Assembly (NCBI RefSeq): GCF_900115245.1
Contig: NZ_FOVT01000002.1
Location: 315,005-379,004, forward strand
Reading direction: 5' to 3'
From: Mesorhizobium sp. NFR06
GTDB lineage: Bacteria > Pseudomonadota > Alphaproteobacteria > Rhizobiales > Rhizobiaceae
DNA length: 64,000 nt
Below, one piece after another: positions 8,681-18,021 of the stretch (positions are counted from its first letter, which is position 1; each line of letters starts with the position of its first letter). The notes beneath the pieces were generated by a model. That model saw only the letters and a program-made list of their open reading frames with translations. It was not told the origin of the DNA and searched no databases. The position numbers and the translations under genes are program-made.

Positions 8681-9883
8681 CTATCCAGCCTTCAGGATAG
8701 CGGAAAAACGCGGATCGAAGGCCCGGCTGATCGGCTCGGCCGCGGCGCCCACGGCGATCGCCCAGGGATCCGTGGTGCCCAGTTGCAGGCGCGGCAGGCG
8801 CCGGCCCGGACGATCCGCGATCGACGGCAGCAGCGGATGCATAGCCTGAAGCAGAAGCCTGGCCAACGCCTCGGGCGCGCTGCTGGTGAGGATGACGGTC
8901 AGCGGATCGAAGATCGTTTCAATCAGATGCACGCTCCAGCGCAGGTCGGATGCGGCTCTTTCCACCCAGCCCATGACCCTCGGATCTTCAGCAAGCGCCA
9001 GCGCGCCGAGCTTCTCGTAAAGCCCCCTCTCGGTGGGGTCTATGCCGAGATGCTGGTAGAGCGAGGCGAGCGAGGCCCGGTGCTCCAACGGCGTCGAGCC
9101 GGGGCCGGCCGGCGAAAGCAGCGCCATGCCGACCTCGCCCGCGTTGCCGTTGCCGCCGCTATAGAGTTCGCCGTTGAGGATCAGCCCCGCGGCTATGCCG
9201 TAACCGACATAAAGGCAGACGGCGTGGTCGACGCCATGCGCGGCGCCGACGATCCGCTCCGCCGTTGCACAGGCCGCCGCATCGTTCTGCAAGCCGACAT
9301 CCAGTCCGGTGCCGTTTGCCAGCGCTTCCACCAGCGGAAATTGCTGCCAGGCCGGCATCATCCATTTGTTGTCAGGGTTCTTTAGCCCGAACGGCCCCGG
9401 CATGGCGACGCCGAGCCCCACCAGCCGCCGCTCGGACTGGGCAAACAACGAAGCCAACTCGCCTCTGACGCGGCCGACCAGGCCGAGGATGATCTCGACC
9501 CCGGCCGAGGGCTCGTCGAACGGGAGGCCCGCCTCGGCACGCGCGATCACTTTGCCGACGAGGTCGACCACGACGACGCGTGTCAAATGCCGGTCGATCT
9601 GCAGTCCGACGGCAAAGGCGCCCTCGGGCACCAGCCGGTAGGGCGTGAAAGGCTGCCCCCGGCCCTTGCGCACCGCATCCAGCGCCACGACCAGGCCATC
9701 CTGCTCGAGATCCTCGATGATGTTGGAAACCGCCTGCTTGGTAAGCTGCGTCGCCCGCGCCAGGTCGGCACGCGAAAGCGCGCCGTTGAGCCGCAGCGCC
9801 TCGATCATGACGCGGCGGTTATGTGCGCTCGTGCCTTCCTGGTTGGTGCCGCTTTTGGCACGGATCGGGCTGATGTCGTGCAC
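8681..9883 (-). CDS. ROK-family transcriptional repressor
   Basis: NagC/XylR-type regulator, 400 aa: an N-terminal winged helix (about residues 20-75, helix-turn-helix around LSRADLARATQLTKQAVSNI) and a C-terminal ROK sugar-binding/kinase-like domain. The GTG at 9883 is preferred because GAGGGG lies 9 nt upstream; an ATG at 9907 has no such site and falls close to the operator. The usual ROK zinc motif (CxCGxxGC) after the GExG sequence is absent here: the region reads NAGEVGMALLSPAG. Divergent from the sugar ABC operon starting at 10106, and a perfect palindrome lies between them, so it very probably represses both itself and that operon and is released by the imported sugar or its phosphate. 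Confidence 0.88.
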   Translation of the reverse strand: MHDISPIRAKSGTNQEGTSAHNRRVMIEALRLNGALSRADLARATQLTKQAVSNIIEDLEQDGLVVALDAVRKGRGQPFTPYRLVPEGAFAVGLQIDRHLTRVVVVDLVGKVIARAEAGLPFDEPSAGVEIILGLVGRVRGELASLFAQSERRLVGLGVAMPGPFGLKNPDNKWMMPAWQQFPLVEALANGTGLDVGLQNDAAACATAERIVGAAHGVDHAVCLYVGYGIAAGLILNGELYSGGNGNAGEVGMALLSPAGPGSTPLEHRASLASLYQHLGIDPTERGLYEKLGALALAEDPRVMGWVERAASDLRWSVHLIETIFDPLTVILTSSAPEALARLLLQAMHPLLPSIADRPGRRLPRLQLGTTDPWAIAVGAAAEPISRAFDPRFSAILKAG

Positions 9884-9925
9884 TGTCGTTTCCCCTCTTG
9901 ACTCCATTAAAGGATTGATCGACTA

Positions 9926-9950
9926 ATTAAGTCAAGCGAATTGACTTAAT
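9926..9950. promoter_or_regulatory. palindromic operator between ROK gene and sugar operon
   Basis: Perfect 10-bp inverted repeat ATTAAGTCAA-GCGAA-TTGACTTAAT, AT-rich in a GC-rich region, 43 bp before the ROK GTG and 156 bp before the SBP gene. The TTAA-flanked arms and short spacer resemble binding sites described for NagC/Mlc-type ROK proteins. Assignment to the adjacent ROK protein is an inference. Confidence 0.7.
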
Positions 9951-10105
9951 GGTGAAACCGGGACGATTGGAAGAAAAAGACGGCGTGGCTCCGAAGCTGT
10001 CGCCGCGCACCGTTCCGGCAGATCCGGTCACAACGCGATGCGAATTCGAGGAAGCGGCGCAGCCTTTGCCGTCCACTCGCAGCTGTCGAAAATGGGAGAT
10101 GACAA

Positions 10106-11344
10106 ATGCTGAAATCGATCGGTAAGACACTTCTGGGCGCGGTGTTCGTTGGCGGACTGTTCGTCCCGCACGCCTTCGCTGAAACCACCCTGAACGCGCT
10201 CTTTATGGCGCAGGCCGCCTATAGCGAGGCCGACGTGCGCTCCATGACGGAGGCCTTCACCAAAGCCAATCCGGACATCAAGGTGAACCTGGAATTCGTC
10301 CCGTATGAAGGTCTGCACGACAAGACGGTGCTCGCCCAAGGCTCCGGCGGCGGCTACGACGTGGTGCTGTTCGACGTCATCTGGCCGGCCGAATATGCCA
10401 CCAACAAAGTGCTGGTCGACGTGTCGTCGAAGATCACCGACGACATGAGGAAGGGCGTGCTGCCCGGCGCCTGGACCACCGTCCAATACGACGGCAAGTA
10501 TTACGGCATGCCGTGGATCCTCGACACCAAGTACCTGTTCTACAACAAGGAAATCCTTGAGAAGGCCGGCATCAAGGCGCCGCCGAAGACCTGGGAAGAA
10601 CTCGGCGAGCAGGCCAAGATCATCCAGGACAAGGGCCTGTTGAAGACGCCGATCGCCTGGAGCTGGTCACAGGCCGAAGCCGCGATCTGCGACTACACCA
10701 CGCTGGTCAGCGCCTATGGCGGCGACTTTCTCAAGGACGGCAAGCCGGACTTCCAGAACGGCGGCGGCGTATCGGCGCTGAAATACATGGTCGACAGCTA
10801 CAAGTCGGGGCTCACCAATCCGAATTCCAAGGAATTCCTGGAAGAGGACGTCCGCAAGGTGTTCGAGAACGGCGATGCCGCCTTCGCGCTGAACTGGACC
10901 TACATGTACAACATGGCCAACGATCCCAAGGACTCCAAGGTCGCGGGCAAGGTCGGCGTCGTGCCGGCGCCGGGCGTTGCCGGCACCAGCGAAGTCTCGG
11001 CCGTCAACGGCTCCATGGGCCTTGGCATCACCGCGGTGTCGAAGCATCCCGACGAAGCCTGGAAGTACATCGAGTTCATGACCTCGCAGGCGACGCAGAA
11101 CCAGTATGCCAAGCTCTCGCTGCCGATCTGGGCTTCGTCCTATGACGACCCGGCCGTCACCAAGGGCCAGGAAGAACTGATCGCCGCCGCCAAGCTCGGT
11201 CTGGCCGCCATGTATCCGCGCCCGACCACGCCGAAATATCAGCAGTTGTCCACCGCTTTGCAGCAGGCCATCCAGGAATCGCTGCTCGGCCAGACGACGC
11301 CGGAAGACGCGCTGAAGACGGCTGCCCAAAACAGCGGCCTCTGA
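10106..11344 (+). CDS. CUT1-type sugar ABC transporter substrate-binding protein
   Basis: Periplasmic solute-binding protein family 1 (extracellular sugar-binding), 412 aa. A Sec signal peptide covers residues 1-25 (MLKSIGKTLL start, cleavage after AFA). GGGAGATGAC precedes the ATG. Features typical of the family include the YDVVLFDV segment, KYYGMPW and LNWTYMYNMA in the binding cleft region. First gene of a six-gene plus-strand unit with two permeases, SIS enzyme, PfkB kinase and ATPase. The ligand is unknown; the accompanying SIS protein and kinase suggest an amino sugar or an Amadori-type sugar-amine. Expected to be controlled by the ROK repressor through the palindrome at 9926-9950. Confidence 0.92.
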   Translation: MLKSIGKTLLGAVFVGGLFVPHAFAETTLNALFMAQAAYSEADVRSMTEAFTKANPDIKVNLEFVPYEGLHDKTVLAQGSGGGYDVVLFDVIWPAEYATNKVLVDVSSKITDDMRKGVLPGAWTTVQYDGKYYGMPWILDTKYLFYNKEILEKAGIKAPPKTWEELGEQAKIIQDKGLLKTPIAWSWSQAEAAICDYTTLVSAYGGDFLKDGKPDFQNGGGVSALKYMVDSYKSGLTNPNSKEFLEEDVRKVFENGDAAFALNWTYMYNMANDPKDSKVAGKVGVVPAPGVAGTSEVSAVNGSMGLGITAVSKHPDEAWKYIEFMTSQATQNQYAKLSLPIWASSYDDPAVTKGQEELIAAAKLGLAAMYPRPTTPKYQQLSTALQQAIQESLLGQTTPEDALKTAAQNSGL

Positions 11345-11362
11345 TCCATCACGCACCATTTG

Positions 11363-11383
11363 CGGGCGGCCTCGCGCCGCCCG
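11363..11383 (+). terminator. intercistronic stem-loop after the sugar SBP gene
   Basis: Perfect 8-bp stem CGGGCGGC/GCCGCCCG with a 5-nt loop, 18 nt after the SBP stop codon and 40 nt before the permease start; only the loose sequence TATTGTTTCT follows. Likely reduces read-through or stabilises the SBP mRNA. Confidence 0.6.
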
Positions 11384-11422
11384 TATTGTTTCTGGACCGA
11401 CGAAGCAAGAGAGGCGCCTTGG

Positions 11423-12307
11423 ATGTCAGGCACCTGGATGACGACTCGCGCGTGGCTGTTGATGCTGCCGCTTCTGGTGATCATGGTAGCCGTCATCGGC
11501 TGGCCATTGGTCGATACCGTCAGGCTCTCCTTCACCGACGCCCAACTGGTCGGCACGGCGGGCAACTATGTCGGCTTCGACAATTACGCCAACATGCTGA
11601 CGAGCTCGAACTTTACCCGCACCTTGGTGACCACCACCTGGTTCGCGGTCATCTCTGTCGCCGCCGAAATGGTGATCGGCGTGCTCGCGGCCCTTCTGCT
11701 CAACCAGGAATTCCGCGGCCGCGCCGTGCTGCGCGGGCTGATGATCCTGCCCTGGGCGCTGCCCACCGTCGTCAACGCGACGCTCTGGCGGCTGATCTAC
11801 AATCCCGAATACGGCGCGCTGAATGCAGCGCTGACGCAGCTCCACATCATCGATGACTACCGCTCCTGGCTGGGTGAGCCGGGAACGGCCCTGGCGGCGC
11901 TGATCGTCGCCGACTGCTGGAAGAATTTTCCTCTTGTTGCGCTGATCGCACTGGCCGCCCTGCAAGCGGTGCCACGCGATATCACCGCCGCGGCATTGGT
12001 CGACGGCGCCGGCCCCTTCGCCCGTTTCCGCTTTGTCATCCTGCCCTATCTCGCCGGTCCGTTGATGGTGGCGCTGGTGCTGCGCACCATCGAGGCCTTC
12101 AAGGTCTTCGACATCATCTGGGTCATGACGCGCGGTGGGCCTGCCAACAGCACGCGCTCGCTGTCGATCCTCGTCTATCAGGAGGCCTTCTCCTTTCAGC
12201 GCGCCGGCTCCGGCGCATCGCTGGCCCTGATCGTCACCTTGCTCGTCACCGTGCTTGCCGTCGCCTATGCGACGCTGGTGAGGAAGACCGCCGGGAGCGC
12301 TGCCTGA
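11423..12307 (+). CDS. sugar ABC transporter permease (MalF-type)
   Basis: Inner-membrane permease of the CUT1 sugar class, 294 aa with about six transmembrane segments. The cytoplasmic EAA loop for ATPase contact is at about residues 190-215 (ITAAALVDGAG, then FRFVILPYL). The ATG at 11423 (MSGTW) is preceded by GAGAGG; a longer frame from 11360 starts inside the stem-loop and is not credible. Its last base overlaps the ATG of the partner permease, so the two are translationally coupled. It should form a heterodimeric channel with the product of 12307-13152, powered by the ATPase at 15096-16172. Confidence 0.92.
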   Translation: MSGTWMTTRAWLLMLPLLVIMVAVIGWPLVDTVRLSFTDAQLVGTAGNYVGFDNYANMLTSSNFTRTLVTTTWFAVISVAAEMVIGVLAALLLNQEFRGRAVLRGLMILPWALPTVVNATLWRLIYNPEYGALNAALTQLHIIDDYRSWLGEPGTALAALIVADCWKNFPLVALIALAALQAVPRDITAAALVDGAGPFARFRFVILPYLAGPLMVALVLRTIEAFKVFDIIWVMTRGGPANSTRSLSILVYQEAFSFQRAGSGASLALIVTLLVTVLAVAYATLVRKTAGSAA

Positions 12308-13152
12308 TGGAACGCAAGAGCCCGGTCTTCACCGCTTTCATCCATATCTGCGCCATCCTGCTCGCAGTGGTGATCCTGGCGCCGCTCGCCTGGCTCTTCG
12401 TCATGAGCATATCGCCGGCGGCCGATCTTGCGGCCAAGCCGTTGCGCTGGTGGCCGCAGGCTGCCGACTTCTCCCGCTATGCGCAGCTTCTGTCGAGGGC
12501 CGAAAACAGCGCCGGCGCCGCCTTCACCGCATCGCTGCGCAACAGCCTGGAGGTAGCCGGCATGGCGACGCTTGCCGCAATCCTGCTTGCGGTGCCCGGC
12601 GGCTGGGCCGTCTCGCGCACGCCTTCGGTCGGCTGGTCGCTGTCGATGGTGATCGCCACCTACATGTTGCCGCCGGTGGCGCTCTCCGTGCCGCTCTATA
12701 TGGGCCTGTCCTATCTCGGCCTGCTCAACAACGTCTTTGGCCTCGCGCTGATCTATCTGACGATTCTCGCGCCCTTCACCACCTGGCTGATGAAGTCGGG
12801 TTTCGATTCCATCCCGCGCGAGATCGAGGCCGCGGCGATGATCGACGGCGCGGGACTGCTCCAGACCTGGCGCATCATCACCCTGCCGCTGGCGGCGCCC
12901 GTGGTGGCGACATCGGCGCTGTTTGCGGTGCTGCTTGCCTGGGATGAGTTCTTCTACGCCTTGCTCTTCACCTCCGACCAGCGGGCAAAGACGTTGACCG
13001 TCGCCATCGCCGATCTCGCCGGCGGCCGCGTCTCCGACTACGGACTGATCGCCACCGCCGGCGTGCTCGCGGCTTTGCCGCCGGTGCTGATCGGCCTCGC
13101 CATGCAACGCGCGCTGATCTCGGGTCTCACCAGCGGCGGCGTGAAAGGATAG
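12307..13152 (+). CDS. sugar ABC transporter permease (MalG-type)
   Basis: Second CUT1 permease, 281 aa, about six membrane segments. The EAA motif is well conserved (EIEAAAMIDGAG followed by TWRIITLPL, about residues 174-198). Its start overlaps the stop of the first permease by one base (TGATG). The C-terminus LISGLTSGGVKG is the usual MalG-type end (the family ends in G-A-V/x-K-G). The SIS gene begins three bases after the stop. Works with the MalF-type partner and the downstream ATPase. Confidence 0.92.
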   Translation: MERKSPVFTAFIHICAILLAVVILAPLAWLFVMSISPAADLAAKPLRWWPQAADFSRYAQLLSRAENSAGAAFTASLRNSLEVAGMATLAAILLAVPGGWAVSRTPSVGWSLSMVIATYMLPPVALSVPLYMGLSYLGLLNNVFGLALIYLTILAPFTTWLMKSGFDSIPREIEAAAMIDGAGLLQTWRIITLPLAAPVVATSALFAVLLAWDEFFYALLFTSDQRAKTLTVAIADLAGGRVSDYGLIATAGVLAALPPVLIGLAMQRALISGLTSGGVKG

Positions 13153-13154
13153 TG

Positions 13155-14171
13155 ATGACTGCGCAAAACAAACGCCCGGCAGGGCTTGTCGCGATCGACC
13201 GCGAGATGGCGCGCCAGCATGAGGATGCGCTCGCCTCGTTCGAAGACAATGATGAAATAGCCGCCAAGGTCGCCGCGTCGATCAGGCGGAGCGGCAGGCT
13301 CGTCCTGCTCGGCATGGGCGCCTCGCATGCCGTCGCCCGCGCCGTCGAGCCGCTCTATCGCGAGCATGGCATCGATGCTATCGCGCTGCCGCTCTCGGAG
13401 CAGCTTGGACAGCCGCTGCCGCTTGTCGGCAAGACGGTCGTCGTCACCTCGCAATCCGGGGAGAGCGCCGAGGTGCTGCGCTGGTTTGCCGAGACCGGCG
13501 AACACGCCGAAACCTTCGGCCTGACGCTGGAGGCCGGTTCCTTCCTCGGTCGGACGGTGCCTTGCCTCGTCGGCGCCGGCGGGACCGAGCTCGCCTTTGC
13601 CGCGACCCGCAGCCTGACGGTGACCTTCGCCCTGCATCTCGCCATCCTGGCCGCGCTCGGCGAGGATCCTGCCGCAGCGCTAGCCGTGCTCAAGGCCCCG
13701 GAGACGATTGCAATCGATGCGGCACTGGCAGCGCTTGGCGATGTGACGACCGTGGTCACATCGGGCCGCAGGCTCCAAGGCCTAGCCGAAGCATTGGCGC
13801 TCGGCCTCACCGAACTGTCGCGCCTGCCTTGCTATTCCCTCGAAGGCGGCCAGCTTCGCCACGGGCCGATGGAGATGCTCGGCCCGAAAGTCGGCATCGT
13901 CCTGTTCCGCGGGAAGGATTCGACGGCGGACCTCGTTACTGCCATGGCAGTCTCCGTCGTCGAAGCTGGCGCGCCGCTGATCGTCTTCGACGCTTCGGGT
14001 ATGTCGCCGGTCGCGGGCGCCGTCACATTGACGTTCAAGCCTGCCTCCGGGCTGGCGGCAATCTTTGCCATGCTGCCGGTGGCTCAGCGCCTGATGATCG
14101 CCTTCGCCGATTCCCGCGTCGGGAATGCCGGAACGCCGGTGCGCACCTCCAAGGTGACACGGAGCGAATGA
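13155..14171 (+). CDS. SIS-domain sugar isomerase/deaminase (GlmS C-terminal/FrlB/AgaS-like)
   Basis: Protein of two SIS (sugar isomerase) domains without the glutaminase half of GlmS, 338 aa. The first SIS domain starts near residue 40 with the phosphosugar-binding GMGASHAVAR and VVTSQSGES; the second contains LEGGQLRHGPMEML, matching the GELKHGP catalytic region of GlmS-like enzymes. It should act on a phosphorylated (amino) sugar made by the neighbouring PfkB kinase: deamination, isomerisation or, as in FrlB, cleavage of a fructoselysine-type phosphate. GAAAGGA precedes the ATG at 13155 (a GTG at 13152 overlaps the previous stop). Its stop overlaps the kinase start. The exact reaction is not determined by sequence alone. 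Confidence 0.82.
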   Translation: MTAQNKRPAGLVAIDREMARQHEDALASFEDNDEIAAKVAASIRRSGRLVLLGMGASHAVARAVEPLYREHGIDAIALPLSEQLGQPLPLVGKTVVVTSQSGESAEVLRWFAETGEHAETFGLTLEAGSFLGRTVPCLVGAGGTELAFAATRSLTVTFALHLAILAALGEDPAAALAVLKAPETIAIDAALAALGDVTTVVTSGRRLQGLAEALALGLTELSRLPCYSLEGGQLRHGPMEMLGPKVGIVLFRGKDSTADLVTAMAVSVVEAGAPLIVFDASGMSPVAGAVTLTFKPASGLAAIFAMLPVAQRLMIAFADSRVGNAGTPVRTSKVTRSE

Positions 14172-15095
14172 TGCGGCCGCTTGCGGTTATCGGCAACGTC
14201 AATGTCGACCTCATAGTCGGCCCGGTCGCGCCGTGGCCGAAGGCAGGCACCGAGACTGTCGTCGACCACGACGATCTGCGTGTCGGCGGCCAGGCAGGCA
14301 ACACCGCGCTTGCCTGGCAGTCGCTGGGCATCGATTTCGAGATCGCCGCCAATCTCGGCGACGACCAGTTCGGCCGCTGGCTGCGAGAGGCGTTCGGATT
14401 GCGTGCGCAAAAATGGCCGGTTCGTCCCGAAGGCACGACGCTGTCGGTCGGCATGACCCATCCCGACGGCGAGCGCACCTTCTTCACCACACGCGGCCAC
14501 CTGCCCCGCTTCAGCTTGGGCGACGTGCTCCGCGTGCTCGATGGAAGACGGCTTTCCGGCGGCTATGCGTTGCTCTGCGGTTCCTTTCTGACCGACGACC
14601 TTGCCCGCGACTACGGCGCGTTTTTCGACTGGGCCGAAGCGCATCGGATCGCAGTCGCGCTCGACACCGGCTGGCCGATCGACGGCTGGTCGGAGGCGAA
14701 TTGCGCGGCGGCGCGCGGCTGGCTGTCGCGTTGCGAATTGGCTCTCTTCAACGAAGTCGAGACGACGACATTGGCCAATCTGGCCGACCCGGCGGCGGCG
14801 GCGCGCAGGATCCGCGACGGCATGAAGGGCGGAGCGACGGTCGTCGTCAAGCGCGGACCGGACGGCGCGATCGCCATCGGCGCGGACGGCGAGCTTGTTG
14901 AGGCGGCAGCACCTCGCGTCGCCGTCGTCGACACGATTGGCGCCGGCGATGTCTTCAACGCCGCCTTCCTGGCCGCGCTGGCACAGGAGCGACCGCTGAA
15001 GAATTGCCTGTCCGCCGCCATCAGCGTGGCGTCACGCGCCATCTCAACCTTGCCCCGCGACTATGGCGGGCCGATCCAATTCGAGGATGCCGTCC

Positions 15096-15109
<14 letters not shown>
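14168..15109 (+). CDS. PfkB-family carbohydrate kinase
   Basis: Ribokinase-like kinase, 313 aa. The N-terminal sugar-binding motif with GGQAGNTA is at residues 40-47 and the C-terminal signature DTIGAGD at 255-261, where the last Asp is the catalytic base. The start ATG-ATG at 14168/14171 overlaps the stop of the SIS gene; the open frame upstream of it is a shadow of that gene. It probably phosphorylates the sugar brought in by the ABC importer, and its product would be the substrate of the SIS enzyme, as FrlD and FrlB do for Amadori compounds. Ribose, fructose, tagatose or deoxygluconate kinases are alternatives. The ATPase gene starts 14 bp before its stop. Confidence 0.88.
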
Positions 15110-16172
<1,063 letters not shown>

Positions 16173-16288
16173 GGAATTCCCCGCACGGCCAGTGAAAACC
16201 GACGCTGAAAGGCGTCAGAACGCTGCGGCGTCACCACATTCGACAGGCCGTCCGCCCGCGTCGACTGGACCGTGTCTCCGGCAATCGC

Positions 16289-16317
16289 AAACGGCGCGGC
16301 TTTTGGCGACGCCGTTT
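16289..16317. terminator. inverted repeat between convergent genes
   Basis: AAACGGCG (16289-16296) and CGCCGTTT (16310-16317) form an 8-bp stem around a 13-nt loop in the 149-bp gap between the convergent ATPase and aldehyde dehydrogenase genes. A possible bidirectional terminator; no proper T-run on either strand. Confidence 0.35.
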
Positions 16318-16321
16318 CGGT

Positions 16322-17836
16322 TTAATCGATGTCGAACGAAACGCCCTGCGCCAAGGGCAGCGCTTTGGAGAAGTTCACCGTGTTGGTGGCCCGGCGCATA
16401 TAGGCCTTCCAGGCATCCGAGCCGCTCTCGCGGCCGCCGCCGGTTTCCTTCTCGCCGCCGAACGCCCCGCCGATCTCCGCGCCCGACGTGCCGATGTTGA
16501 CGTTGGCGATACCGCAGTCCGAACCGTCGACGCCGAGGAAACGTTCCGATTCCTGCAGGTCGCGGGTGAAGATCGACGACGATAGGCCGGCGCCGACGGC
16601 ATTGTGCTGGTCGAGCGCCTCGTCGAAATCGGAATATTTCATCACATAGAGGATCGGCGCGAAGGTTTCTTCCGTCACCGGAGACACCTGCTTCGGCATC
16701 TCGACCAGCGCCGGATGCACGTAATAGGCGTGCGGATAGCTGTTCTCGACGCGCGTGCCGCCGGTCACCTTGCCGCCATGCGCTTCAGCTTCCTTCAGCG
16801 CCTTCTGCATGTTGTCGAAGGCCGCCTTATCGATCAGCGGACCGACCAGCGCCTTGCCTTCCAGCGGATTGCCGACCGAGACGGACTGGTAGGCCTTCTT
16901 CAGCCGCGGCAGCAGCGCGTCATAGACGCTGTCATGCACGAACAGGCGCCGCAGCGTCGTGCAGCGCTGGCCGGCGGTGCCCATGGCACCGAAGGCGATG
17001 GCGCGCAGCGCCATGTCGAGATCGGCGGTCGGGCAGACGATGCCGGCATTGTTGCCGCCGAGCTCCAACACCGCACGGGCAAAGCGCTTGGCGAGCCTCG
17101 GACCGACCTCACGACCCATGCGGGTCGAGCCGGTGGCCGAGACCAGCGCCACCTTGGGATGGTCGACCAGCACCTCGCCGGCGGCGCGGTCGCCGATCAG
17201 AACCTGCAGCAGACCTTCCGGCGCGTCGGCGCCGAAGCGCTTTGCCGCACGCTTGAAGATCGCCTCGCAGGCAAGTGCCGTCAGCGGCGTCTTTTCCGAC
17301 GGCTTCCACACCACCGAGTCGCCGCAGACGAAGGCCAGCGCCGAATTCCACGACCACACCGCGACCGGGAAGTTGAAGGCCGAGATGACCCCGACCACGC
17401 CGAGCGGATGCCAGGTCTCCATCATGCGATGTCCGGGGCGCTCGGTGGCAATGGTCAAGCCATACAATTGCCGGGAGAGACCGACGGCGAAATCGCAGAT
17501 GTCGATCATCTCCTGCACTTCGCCCAGACCCTCGGACGGGATCTTGCCGACCTCGATCGACACCAGCCGGCCGAGCTCGTCCTTATGCGCGCGCAATTCC
17601 TCGCCCAGCAGCCGCACCAGTTCGCCGCGTTTCGGCCCCGGCACCAGCCGCCAGGACTGGAAAGCCTTGTGCGCGGCATCGATGGCCTTGCCGGCATCGG
17701 CGGCCGAGATCGATTTCAGCGCCGCGATCTGTTCGCCCGTTACCGGGCTGCGCACGATCAGGTTGCCGCCCGAAAGCGTATTCCCGGCGACGCCCAGTTT
17801 CTCAAGAAGTGACGCCGTTTCCTTCGCCAATGTCAT
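16322..17836 (-). CDS. aldehyde dehydrogenase, antiquitin (ALDH7) type; probable piperideine-6-carboxylate dehydrogenase
   Basis: NAD-dependent aldehyde dehydrogenase, 504 aa. The catalytic Cys292 lies in AGQRCTTLRR and the general base Glu258 in LELGGNNAG; both segments, including GNNA rather than GKSP, are characteristic of the ALDH7/antiquitin subgroup, which oxidises alpha-aminoadipate semialdehyde (in equilibrium with piperideine-6-carboxylate) in lysine breakdown. AAAGGGA precedes the ATG at 17836. It is flanked by unrelated genes, so no operon supports the substrate. A glutaryl-CoA dehydrogenase at 30356-31552 could act later in the same lysine pathway. Other aldehydes cannot be excluded. 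Confidence 0.88.
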   Translation of the reverse strand: MTLAKETASLLEKLGVAGNTLSGGNLIVRSPVTGEQIAALKSISAADAGKAIDAAHKAFQSWRLVPGPKRGELVRLLGEELRAHKDELGRLVSIEVGKIPSEGLGEVQEMIDICDFAVGLSRQLYGLTIATERPGHRMMETWHPLGVVGVISAFNFPVAVWSWNSALAFVCGDSVVWKPSEKTPLTALACEAIFKRAAKRFGADAPEGLLQVLIGDRAAGEVLVDHPKVALVSATGSTRMGREVGPRLAKRFARAVLELGGNNAGIVCPTADLDMALRAIAFGAMGTAGQRCTTLRRLFVHDSVYDALLPRLKKAYQSVSVGNPLEGKALVGPLIDKAAFDNMQKALKEAEAHGGKVTGGTRVENSYPHAYYVHPALVEMPKQVSPVTEETFAPILYVMKYSDFDEALDQHNAVGAGLSSSIFTRDLQESERFLGVDGSDCGIANVNIGTSGAEIGGAFGGEKETGGGRESGSDAWKAYMRRATNTVNFSKALPLAQGVSFDID

Positions 17837-18021
17837 TTTTTTCCCTTTCAGATCCCGCCTCTCATAGAGCGGAAGTGGAAGCCATGCGCCATGTGGTGAT
17901 CCGTGCCGTCGGGCACAGCCGGGCGCATTCATGGCGTGGCATTACTCGTTTCAGGGAGAAACCGCCACCCCGGCATGGTCTAAGCCCGGCGCGCAAAATT
18001 GGGCCAGGCAGCGAAGCCGGA

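Noticed and set aside
13562..14167. N-terminal extension of the PfkB kinase frame
   Set aside because: Upstream part overlaps the SIS gene in another frame and is Arg-rich; the kinase fold starts at 14168.
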